The notes under the pieces: model-generated
What the model saw: the letters and a program-made list of their open reading frames with translations, nothing else
Told to the model about the DNA's origin: nothing
The model's database searches: none
Translations under genes and position numbers: made by a program
Shown here: piece after piece, positions 54,412 through 64,000 of the stretch
How the letters are laid out: each line of letters begins with the position of its first letter
Position numbering within the stretch: position 1 is the stretch's first letter
From: Vermamoeba vermiformis
Taxonomy: Eukaryota; Tubulinea; Echinamoebida
Assembly (NCBI GenBank): GCA_045837725.1
Contig: JBEWZL010000121.1
Location: 310,001-374,000 of the forward strand
Direction: 5' to 3'
Length of the DNA: 64,000 nucleotides

Positions 54412-57400
54412 ATGGATATATTCAGCAATCCAACGGCCTACGCAGCGCCAGTCGTCGACGACAACGATGATGATCCTCTGGCAGATCTGGGTCGGGATAG
54501 CTACGCGCAAGCAGCAGCAGGTGAAGAACAAACTGCTACATATGAAAACGGATTTTTTTATGAGGCTCCTGAGGTGATTGAACAAACTCAGAAGATTCAA
54601 AAGGAATCTGGAGCTTATGGCCTGTATTATGACGTTGATAATCCTGTCCAAGGAAATTATTATGAACCTGCAGCTGGAAATTCATTTACATACGGCGGAC
54701 ACGATGACGACGATAGCTTATCAGAGGAGGTTAAGGATTTCAGAACCAAAATTCAAAAGCCGTTAAGCAGTGCTATTCAAGATTTTGCCAAAAGTTATTA
54801 TTGGAACGAGCGTAAGTAATGACAATATTAACAATATGGTGGAAAGACCATCCGTTAACAAAAATAGAAATTCTATTATTTGAAATTGATTTTTACGAAA
54901 TTAATGTAATATTATATTATAAGGGTTCCAAGCTTTATTGGAGCGACCTACTTTTACACCAAAAGAGATCGCGTTAAGACAAGCAGACATTGATCACTTT
55001 ATCCAAGAGTTCGTATTGGTACGTTACCTTAATTATCCCTGTCATGGCAATATATTATTAACGTTCTATTGCTTTAGGTCGCAAAACCTGTTTGCGAGCA
55101 GATAGTAAAGGAGATCAGTTTGCCCGTCGAGAAGAAACAGGTATTGTGTCTCAACTACGATTGATGCACGGTTATTTATCGCGATTAAATGCTAGGTCAA
55201 ACCTATTGCTGCTGGAGGAATTGCAGGAGGCGAGAAATATTTGCATAAAGATTTGTTTTTGAAGTTCGCTCGTGATCACATCCAAATCCAACTTTATGGA
55301 GGTGATGAATGGGCTCAAAAGGCCGCTTTCCATGAGGTACACCAATCAGTCATTAATATACATAATTAACACTGGATTGCTCTTAGCTCAAATCCTTATC
55401 TGCATTGATCTCGTGCGGTGTTCCGAATCTGCACTTTCCGATGATGTGCCTCGTTAAATGTTATGGACACTGCCTTGTAGTCGTCAGTAAGCTACCATTA
55501 AGCGGTAACACGCTGATTTATGGTAGTGCTAATGCTGCTGTTGACATTAAAAGTAAGTACTTCGTTCATGAACGCGTGATTGTTAACGTGAATTTATCAG
55601 CTGACAGCTACGATATGGAGACCATGTTGAAGCAAGTGACACAGACACTCAACTTGAAGCCACATCAAGTGCTCGAGACACGCACCAAGTTGTTGAAGAC
55701 ATTGTACGGCCCAGTGGATATTGAAGGGCATCAAGGACTCGATGGACGGTATTATGTCGTGGACACTGCTCGATTGTTCCCTCCTGCCACACCTATTGCC
55801 AAGTAAGATTTCGGGGCCGTACGGCTTCTCATGATTCTAACCCATTGTCTCCAGAGTGAAGGGCTGTCACTTGTACAAGTTGTTGAGACCTGAGCTGGTC
55901 AAAGCCAATCCAGTCCCGCTCAGTTCTGACGCATTCAGCACCTTTGGCAGACCCAATCAGAAAGAGCACAACGAGTAAGTGGTTTGAAGCTGTTTTATTC
56001 AAGGTGACATTGACTCATCCCATTCCTGCAGTGAGGTTCGTGAAGCTACTCGTCGCGTGTTGGCAGACATTATCCCGAACAAATTAGCACGAAGCAAAGG
56101 CTTTTTAGTGCGCAGTATCAAAGACGAGTTGCACTCGTACGGTGTGAATGTGCGCTATTTGGGCTCAGTGTACGCGCACTCTAAGGACCGCACACACTCT
56201 AATTATGATCGCGATGTGCACCTCGTTCTACTGATTGAATTGGTTGCACGTGCTTTCAAGGGCGTGCTTTTCAGTGAATGGCGTAAGATAGAATCAGACA
56301 TCCCTACTCGCAGCAAAGCTGTGGCTGTAAAATATTTCAACTTGTTGCTTGGTCAAGGGTAAGCAGCACCTGCTAATGTGATTGGTTTAGACTAACAAAT
56401 CTATACTACAGACCAAATGTAAATAATTTCTGGACGTCTAGTTTGAAAGAAGCTGTCGTGAAGCGATTCATTTTCTGGTAAGTAGTAATACTACGCAGAC
56501 ACCACGGAGCTAATCTTGCTGTCAGTCCCGAGACGGAGAGTACGGACTATGAAAAGCACGTTCAATATGCGTTGTCAGCACTCGAACCAAACATGCACGG
56601 CACTATTTGTCAGAGCCAAGGTTGCAGAGTTAAGCTATTTGAACGAGTCATTGCCCTTACTGGAGTGGAGTTTTCAAAGGCAGTTACTACCGATATTGGA
56701 CGTATTTATGACACTTTCTTCAACTCTCCTCAACCGTTCAAACAAGGCGATGTCACTAACATTCAACTGCTTGCCAAGTACATTGAAGTTAAGCCGTTCA
56801 TTGACGTGCTGCGAGCTAACTTCGAGGAAGCTGAAAAGTTCTATCTCGACGAGCTGAAGAGTCGCCGTGAAATTTTGGGTGATGATCACATGCAACTGGC
56901 CCTCACGCACATCAACTTGGGTGATTTGTACAGCGACAAAAACAAGAAAGAACAAGCTGAAGAACAATACAATATGGCACTACGAATCATGAAGGCTGTT
57001 GATGCAGAACAGGTTGACGTGGCTGACTTAAGAGAAAAGCGCGCTGACTTCTATCTCAAGTTTGATATGCTCGACAAGGCCGAGGCAGAACTCAACACAG
57101 TGATCAATCTCAAGATCAAGTACTTGAAAGAAAAGGGTTTCTCACAAGATAGTTTGGGTGTGGCTGCTTTGAAAGACAAATTGGCACGTGTATTCACTAA
57201 GCAACAGCGCTTCCAAGAGGCGAAGACAGTGCTCGAGGAAGTGATTCGCATCAAACAAGCCAAGTTTGATCATTTCCACTGGCAAGTTGCCAAGTCTCTT
57301 AACAACTTGGCACAAGTCATGTTTGCTCAAAAAGAATACAACAAAGCAGAGCCCATCTGTCAGAACGTGCTTGACATTTTGATTCGTCAACGTGGCCCCG

Positions 57401-60400
57401 AGCACTCTGAGGTTGGCATTGCCTTGGACAACTTGGCCAAGATCTACGCCGCCACTGGTCGCCGAGAACGAGCACAAAAGCTGTTAGAGCAGGCTAAAGA
57501 CATCAAGATCAAAGCCTTTGGTGACACGCACACTTACGTCGGCATCACTCTTGACCATTTGGCTTCAAACTTGCTCGCCACCGTCACCAACAACTATCCC
57601 AACAAGGAAAGTGTGTTGGAGGAGTGCAAGAACTATTACGAGAAGGCTTTGTCAATTTTCAAAGCTACTTATGGAGACTTGCACGCTGCCTTGGGCATCA
57701 CGAATAACAATTTGGGCTTGCTGCACTTGAAGTTGCACGTAAGTCACACATCAATCAATGTTTGGTTTGTTGTATAATTAACGTTGGAACAGAAATACGA
57801 TGAGGCGTTGGGTTACTTCGAAAAGGCACATCAAATTTTTATGGACACTGTTGGCCCGACTAGCCCTCAGACAGTTGCTGCACTAAACAACATTCAGCTG
57901 ATCAAACAGAGCAGTCCCGATGTGCTCGACACGCTCACTTTTGAGCAAGCATATCACTCGGGTGAGATGTATGCTGATGCCTCCGAGAAGCCCGTTGACG
58001 AGGTAAGTTGCACAAACTACACTTATGACCTCTCGGTATTAATCCTACTAACAGAGTACGCAACTCGATGACGCTACTGCAGCTCTTATTCGTGAGCTTG
58101 GATTTGATCCCAGTCAATTCACAAAGACGCAAGCTGCTCAAATCCTCGAAATGTTGAACTCCATTCAAACGACGGAAACACCCACCCCTGAGCCAGAACA
58201 AGCACCAGGTTACAGCGCTATTGGCGAGTCTGATAATGAATATGAGGGCAGCAGTGGCTCCAGCGAGAGTGACGATGACTCTTCCGCCTCTGAGGGAGGT
58301 TATGTGGTCGATAATGTTATATAATATGCCCATTGAACCCGCGGCCACTCCACAAGTAGAGCCCGCTACTGTTTCGCCAACATTAAGCGATGTCAAACCG
58401 TACTCCTATGATGGATCAGCAGCTCAAAGTACCTCAGTCGCTGATAGTAGTGAGATTGGCGCAGGATCTATTGACCAATTAGCAATGCTCGAGAAGCAGC
58501 AGGAGATGATGAAACAAGATCGCCGAATGCCGCTGACCAAAAAGAAGTCCTCCAAGTTCTTTGACTCGTTCAAAGCCGGTGTTCGCTCTGCATTTTCATT
58601 CTGGAAATCCAAGGACAAGAAGAGTGAGAAGCAAGGCAAGTTAACTAGTCATGTTTCACGTAACACAAATCTAATTATTATTCTTAGAACAAAAATCTTC
58701 TGCACCAGGCAGACCCGCTGACGAAGAAAAGGAAGCGCTTAGTGTAGTGAATGAAGAGATGGCTGTAGTAGGTGGCAAAGCAGCAGACTTCCAAGGCTAC
58801 AATTATGCTGACGAGACAGTCAACACGAACGTAAGAGAGAAGCAAGTTGAGGGCTATTCGGCCTACTCAACAGCGTACGGCGAGAATGACGAGGACAATA
58901 ACGAGGACAATAATGAGAACAATAATGAGAACAATAACGCTAATGTAGTGACACTGCCGCAAGAAAGCACCTTGCGATCATCCACTAGCAATGCATATTC
59001 AGAGTATTCTGAAGCGTTTGATGATATGGATTACGGCAAGTCCACCCAGTCGGCCAATGCAGGTGGCGATGGCTATTCGGCGTATGAAACAGTCTACAAC
59101 GAGAGTGATGACGTCATGCCTATTCAAGTGACACCTGTCATTGCACCAATCACCAAGCCAATTGATTTCAATCCTTATGACACGCCAGCACTCGACAAAG
59201 ATGAAGATGAAGCAGAAAGTAGCAATAACGGATTGTTTGCGATGACGAGAGATGAATCCCCTCGCTTACCCTCACCGAGTGACAGTGCAACGAGTACCAC
59301 AACTACAACTGTTCACGTCACACAAATTGAACAAGTGCCACCACCGCCTCCTCCAGGTGAAAGTGTGCCCCCACCACCCCCAAAGAGCACTGATACCCCA
59401 GCACCTCCTGGACCACCACCAGGTTATAGCGCGCCATTGATCCCTGGAATTGCACCACCTCCACGTCCACCCAGTGGTACTGCAGCACCCAAGCGAGCGC
59501 CATCCAGAGATCAATTCTCGGCCTCTAATGTCGCGGCTCTTTCTCGCCCAGCGTCCTCAGATATGAAGAAAGACACTCAGCCAACATCCGCCGTCATTTC
59601 TTCGTACGACGCTCCCCCTGATACTAAGCCAGGCAGTTCCTCGCCTAGACAACTCATTGCTGCTCAAACAACTCCGACAAGTTCAAGGGGACGACACGTG
59701 GGTGCGACTCGGTCCAAGTCCACTCAGCCGACTCAGTCCTCCTTGAGTACCAGTCAGCCTGCCTTGAATGTTGCCAAGCCAATGTCCGCGCCACAGTCGT
59801 TGACACAATCCTCCAGTGTTACTTCAAGACGCAGCGCCGCAATAACTGCACCTGGTGCTCCAGGCGGTGGTAGTACAGGTGGCCCTTCGAACACCAATGC
59901 ACCCTCACCTAGAAATGTACTTGGACGTCAAGCCAAAACTCAGCCGGCAGTATTGAGCGATGACGAACGAAGAAAACAGACCGAACAGATGGAAGTGCTT
60001 GCCCCGCCCAAAGCAACCAAAAGAATTTCTCGGGAGAAGGTCTCCGAAGCTAAATCAGAAGCTCCCAACAAATCTGATTCTTTGCCATCACCGCAAGCTC
60101 CCACCAAAGCTAAAATGAAAGCCAAACCCCCTCCATCAAGCGACATAAAAGAGGAAGAGGAGGAGAGGAAAGTCAGCAAAAAAGACGTGGCCACGGAGGA
60201 AAAAGGCAAAGTTAAAGCAGCGAAAATGGCTAAGAAAAAAGATAAAAAGGATAAAGAAAAAGATAAAGAGGACAAGGCGCTGAAGAACTTAAAGAAGACT
60301 AGCGCACCCGAGACTAAGGACAAAGACCTTGAGTACTCTGACGATGAGAAGAAGATGAAGAAGAAGAAACGAATCTCGAGCAACAGAAAAAGCTCGCTCA

Positions 60401-60780
60401 CGTACAATCCACCGACAGAACAAGCAGGCAATCTCTCCAAGATCTCGTCGTTCTACACCACTGAGTCAGCACCTGCACCGACCAAGTCTCGTACGACTTC
60501 ACTGAAGAAGGAGTTGCCAATGAAATCGATGCCAAAGCCTAAAGTACAACAACTGCCACCACAACAACAGCCGCTACCGCAGCAACAACAACAGCAACAG
60601 ACACCTGCTGCTTTGTTGAACAACTTGAGTGAGCAACAGAAAGAGGATCTGCGCAAGAGATTGCAACAGTTGGCTGGCAGCTCGCGACAAGTGCCTGTGC
60701 AACAACAAGCACCGCAACAGCAACAAGCTCCTCAACAACAAGCACCAGCATTGATGCAGTTTAACTGGACCAATATTTAA
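54412..60780 (+). CDS. CLU-domain / kinesin-light-chain TPR / proline-rich protein
   Basis: It starts MDIFSNPTAYAAPVVDDNDD and has an acidic, Tyr-rich N-terminus. A CLU (clustered mitochondria) central-like domain follows: LKPHQVLETRTKLLKTLYGP, VDIEGHQGLDGRYYVVDTAR, LYKLLRPELVKANPVPLSSD, and IKDELHSYGVNVRYLGSVYA. About seven KLC-type TPRs come next (EKFYLDELKSRREILGDDHM, VAKSLNNLAQVMFAQKEYNK, VGIALDNLAKIYAATGRRER, LGITNNNLGLLHLKLHKYDE). The C-terminal half is disordered: repeated Tyr motifs (GYSAYETVYNESDD, YSAYSTAYGENDE), polyproline (PPPPPGESVPPPPPKST), basic KKDKKDKEKDKEDK, and a Gln-rich end. At 58321-58323 the frame hits TAA. An intron from GAGG/GTTATG (about 58299) to CCACAAG (about 58359) would restore it but its donor is atypical; a separate gene from ATG 58327 is the alternative. 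The shared GYSA(I/Y) motifs on both sides favour one gene. Confidence 0.8.
58885..58945 (+). repeat. GAG/AAC-ACAATAA short tandem repeat
   Basis: Nine-base units (GACAATAAC, GAGAACAAT) repeat in frame and encode EDNNEDNNENNNENNN in the disordered part of the CLU-TPR protein. Confidence 0.75.
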
Positions 60781-61256
60781 AGGCCAGATCTTGTATTGAT
60801 AATGTACAGACGTAATTTATTAAATATGTTATTTATTCTCATAAATATCAATATTATAACAAAGAGTCTCACTTTCCGCTCGAGCGGTTCGAACAGGATT
60901 TCCAAGGCGTCCGTGTCTCCAACTTTATTCTTAAATTTTAAACAATAATCAAACACCACTTCGATCAAATTGACAATTCAGCGCTTCCAACGGCAAAGAA
61001 AGCGCGCTAGCACGATTGGAAGTTAAAAGGGTGAGTGCCACCTGATCCTTTCAAATAATTAAAATATTGTCGCCGAAATTCTGGTCAATTCAATCCAATA
61101 TTTTTTAAATCTCCTTTGCATTATAGCGAAATATTTCTGCTTACTTTGAACCGTAAAATTATTGGCTAATTTTTGTGCGACCAATTATCTTTGTTGGTTA
61201 TTAATTCGTTCCATGCAAGTCTATTAGATATAAAGACCTTCAATTCAATCAAAGCC
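60781..61256. other. Intergenic region upstream of the D123-like gene
   Basis: This 476-bp AT-rich spacer is the promoter region of the D123-like gene. No further gene was seen. An in-frame upstream ATG at 61173 would add 28 residues unlike the family and is not preferred. Confidence 0.5.
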
Positions 61257-62273
61257 ATGTCAAGTAACAACGTGAAATCGGACACATCATTAACCGACGC
61301 AGTGCGACAAGAGAAGGAACTTCAAGCTCTACTACGCGCTGTCGATGTCGAGTCGTGGTACGATGCATTGGTTGACCACACATTCGCGTCAGTATTCGTT
61401 GAACTATCACCAAGCGAAGCTCGAGCACTGATTGCGTCGTATCGCGCGAAGAAATCGAGCGGTCAGCTGTCAGCAGGGAATGTTGACACGTTGAACAAAT
61501 TGCAGCACAAGATTGATGACGCAATGCAGCGATTGGGCGGTGCTGTATTCGCCAAGCTGTCCTCGCGGTCACCGAAAGACTCGACTTTTGCACAACAACG
61601 GGCCTTCAAGTCGGTGTGCGACAGACTGATGCAACGAAGACACGAAGGGCTGCCTGTCACTGCTAACGATGTGGCCGCAACGATCATGAGGGCCACCATC
61701 GAGACACTGCGATGCACGAGTGCGGCAGATGTCGTTGAATGTTTCTGCACCTCTGATCGGGTCTGCGAAGATGACTTGCCGCTCGCTCTCGAATTCCCTG
61801 CGCAGTGGAACCAACACATCGTCGTGCGCGAATTCGTGCACATTCCGACACACCACGAGTTCCGCGCCTTTGTGATGAACGGACAATTGACTGCCCTCAC
61901 GCAATACTTTGACGGTGCATTTTATCCCGAGTTAGTTGCTAACCGCGACGCCATTGGTGATGTGGTGCACAAGTTTTTTGATCGGGTGCGCGACAAAATC
62001 AACATTCAGCCTGCGGAGTACTCAATGGACCTCGCTGTAGATGTCGCAAAGAATGAAGTGAAAATTGTGGAATTCAATCCGTTTGGCAGGCCGAATGGTC
62101 TGGGTACAGGCACAGTGCTGTTCAACAACAAAGACGACACAGACCTGCAAGTCTTGTTCGGAGAGCGGCCCTTTGAGTGTCGCGTCGTTACCAAACCGAC
62201 TTACCCTGACTTTGCTGCGTTGAATTTGCGCGGTGAGCTGAAGGATTGGTTGCTAGCAAATAAATTCTTTTAA
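61257..62273 (+). CDS. D123/Cdc123-like ATP-grasp protein
   Basis: This is a single exon of 338 residues, unusual in this intron-rich window. Family blocks are AVFAKLSSRSPKDSTFAQQR, CEDDLPLALEFPAQWNQHIV, VVREFVHIPTHHEFRAFVMN with GQLTALTQYFDGAFYPELV, and the metal/ATP-binding VAKNEVKIVEFNPFGRPNGL. Cdc123 binds the eIF2 gamma subunit and promotes eIF2 assembly. The protein here belongs to a diverged subfamily with AKLSSRSPKD in place of the (P)KLNWS-type motif of true Cdc123, so a different substrate is possible. The start at 61257 follows AAAGCC and fits best. It ends LKDWLLANKFF before TAA at 62271-62273. Intronlessness may mean retroposition or late acquisition; that is inference. Confidence 0.85.
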   Translation: MSSNNVKSDTSLTDAVRQEKELQALLRAVDVESWYDALVDHTFASVFVELSPSEARALIASYRAKKSSGQLSAGNVDTLNKLQHKIDDAMQRLGGAVFAKLSSRSPKDSTFAQQRAFKSVCDRLMQRRHEGLPVTANDVAATIMRATIETLRCTSAADVVECFCTSDRVCEDDLPLALEFPAQWNQHIVVREFVHIPTHHEFRAFVMNGQLTALTQYFDGAFYPELVANRDAIGDVVHKFFDRVRDKINIQPAEYSMDLAVDVAKNEVKIVEFNPFGRPNGLGTGTVLFNNKDDTDLQVLFGERPFECRVVTKPTYPDFAALNLRGELKDWLLANKFF

Positions 62274-62319
62274 TCAGTGTTTGTCCATCTTAATTCCGCA
62301 AGTAAAAAGTTTATTATTT

Positions 62320-64000
62320 TTATTCTCCTTGGGCTTGACTGAAGCCTGGCTTGCCATCCAACAAGTAAAGATTTTCCATTTTGATGAAGTCAAATCCGGC
62401 GTTGCGGATGCGCATCAACAAAGAAATGATTTGCGAGTGCTTGATAGGTGCGTTGTTTTGAGATTTGAATCGTAATCGCCAGTGATCAGTGCAGAATGTT
62501 TCAGGGAAGCCATTGGGCCACACTTTGACACCTCTGTTGGTGATCAATGTCAACTTCATGCCGTCACCGTTCAGCTTTGAAATAGCGTTGCCCAAGTCTT
62601 CAGGCGTGCCGTTCTTAGGACTCCAGTGCAAGAAGATATCGCAGCCGATAGTCTCTTTCTTGGCAGGCGGTAAGTCAGTCAGGGTCGGCTTCCAGTCGCG
62701 CATGTTGGTGTCGCCCTTCGCGTAGTGCACGGGCTTGAGTTGCACGGGCTTCTTGCCCAATCGTTCGACAACAGCCTTCGTGAACTCGGTCGTGCTGACT
62801 TTCTGCTTCGAAGTGCCCTCGCGGTAAATATCAGTCGTGTGCACTCCGTCTTCAATCGTCTTGAGCCACGCGTTGTGAATGTTCTCTGCGACTTCAGGCT
62901 GACCAATGTGCGACAACATCATCACGGAGGACAGCAACAGACCGGAGGGGTTGGCAATGTTCTTGCCGGCAATTGGCGGGGCTGAGCCGTGAATAGCTTC
63001 GAACATGGCGCCACCGTCACCAACGTTGACTGAGCTGCCGAGGCCGACTGAGCCTGTCAACTGCGCAGCGACGTCAGACATGATGTCACCGTAGAGGTTG
63101 GGCATGACAATCACGTCAAAGATCTCGGGAGTGTCTGCGAGACGTGCGGCACCTAAATATAAAACACGTGTTAGGAGTGATGTTTGGAGCATTAAAAATC
63201 AGTCTAATTACCAATATCAACGATCCAACGGTCCTTTTGAATATCAGGGTATCGGGCACCAATTTCTTCGAACACTAAAATAAAAGATACATTAATACCA
63301 CCGTATGACGGAATAATTTTATTACGCTAGATCCGCCTCTCTGCATTTTTCTTAGCTTACCTTTAGCGAACAAGCCGTCGGTCATCTTCATAATATTGTC
63401 CTTAATAAAGCACGAAACTTTCTTTCTGCCGTGTCTGCGAGCGTATTCAAATGCGTACTGGATAATGCGCTCACATCCAGGTCTTGAAATCAACTTGAGG
63501 CATTGCACGACTTGATCTCTATACTCTGATTAGCACTACTATTTATATTTAATATGATCAACTTACGTTTGGTGATGTTCGATACCGGCGTAGAGATCCT
63601 CTTCGTTTTCTCTAACAATAACTACATCCATGTTGGGATGTCTAGTAGCGATGAAGGGAGAATAGACATTGCAAGGACGCACATTAGCGAACAAGCCTAA
63701 TGTCTTACGAATGGTCACGTTGAGTGATTTGTAACCACTGCCGATTGGTGTCGTGATCGGGCCTTTTAAAAGCACTAAAAGACAAAGAATATTTTAGTAA
63801 GGGTTAGCAATACCATTTTATTAATTAATTAATATCAGGGAATCATTTGGTTAATATTGCGATTTTTGGTAAATTTTTTCAGCGCGTGGATCTACTTTTC
63901 CAAAATTGTAACGGTCATATTTGTATGTGAACCTTTATAAAATTAACTATTTAACTCGTACCTCTCGTCTTTCGGATGGAGTCCCATGATTCAGGTGCAA
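62320..64000 (-). CDS. Isocitrate dehydrogenase, Thermus-type homodimer (5' end outside window)
   Basis: It decarboxylates isocitrate to 2-oxoglutarate. Exons read [91 protein letters not shown], then [20 protein letters not shown] and [22 protein letters not shown]-terminal extension of about 140 residues ([40 protein letters not shown]) ends [14 protein letters not shown]. That extension and its ending match the Thermus thermophilus/rickettsial IDH lineage, not the common eukaryotic NAD or NADP enzymes. The N-terminus, and so any mitochondrial presequence, lies beyond the right edge. The stop is TAA at 62320-62322. Introns near 63154-63210, 63277-63360, 63511-63565 and 63776-63960 are ordinary to slightly long. 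The cofactor (NAD or NADP) cannot be fixed from what is visible. Confidence 0.9.

Noticed and set aside
1-64000. Transposable elements, viral copies, CRISPR, tRNA or rRNA genes
   Set aside because: No transposase, reverse transcriptase, capsid, long terminal or inverted repeat, repeat-spacer array or tRNA-like consensus was seen on either strand by reading.

Overview
This is nuclear DNA of a unicellular eukaryote with a compact, intron-dense genome. About 26 protein genes fill roughly nine tenths of the 64 kb. Most introns I traced are 45-70 nt, with GTA(A/C)GT-type donors and a CTAAT/CTGAC/TTGAC branch-like element shortly before the AG. TAA, TGA and TAG are all read as stops. The gene set fits a free-living amoeboid (amorphean, most likely amoebozoan-like) protist. 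It includes a CYRI/FAM49 Rac-binding protein, an IQ-RhoGEF-PH-WD40 protein, an EF-hand-less NADPH oxidase, an Rh-type ammonium channel, COMMD7, a fungal-type Zn2Cys6 factor, a GHMP-type (ERG8) phosphomevalonate kinase that animals lack, alternative oxidase, a Thermus-type isocitrate dehydrogenase and a free-standing FtsX/MacB-like permease. The lineage is an inference from gene content; no rRNA or other marker is present.

Layout. 1-3910 (-): secreted glucose/sorbosone-dehydrogenase protein with PKD and CBM6-like modules, cut by the left edge. 4523-6907 (-): acetyl-CoA synthetase, divergent from a mitochondrial rhodanese-like gene (7125-8142 +). 8330-9711 (-): U5 snRNP WD40 protein, divergent from an acidic protein (9863-11696 +). 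11817-14476 (-): COMMD7 and CYRI, divergent from a LYR-motif protein (14674-15085 +). 15343-22718 (+): nuclear-basket protein Tpr, then phosphomevalonate kinase. 22816-33131 (-): NADPH oxidase, alternative oxidase, LRR protein, FtsX-like permease. 33311-45597 (+): Ser/Lys-rich nuclear protein, Sel1-repeat protein, tRNA methyltransferase Trm11 overlapping an ankyrin gene, Zn2Cys6 regulator, Rh channel. 45886-54122 (-): Trf4-type poly(A) polymerase with an N-terminal U1-type zinc finger, an unrecognised nuclear protein, and the RhoGEF. 54412-62273 (+): CLU-TPR-proline-rich protein and a D123-like protein. 62320-64000 (-): isocitrate dehydrogenase, cut by the right edge.

There is no operon logic. 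Shared themes are mitochondrial and carbon metabolism (ACS, IDH, AOX, LYR, rhodanese), Rac/actin/ROS signalling (CYRI, RhoGEF, NOX) and RNA handling (SNRNP40, Trf4, Trm11, Tpr). The points most worth a second look are the U1-finger/Trf4 fusion, the rhodanese fold without its catalytic loop, the Trm11/ankyrin overlap, an apparent +1 frame change in the U5 WD40 gene, the Zn2Cys6 factor, the CLU-TPR-polyproline architecture, and short inverted repeats sitting on the branch region of several introns. I saw no transposons, viral copies, rRNA, tRNA or CRISPR.
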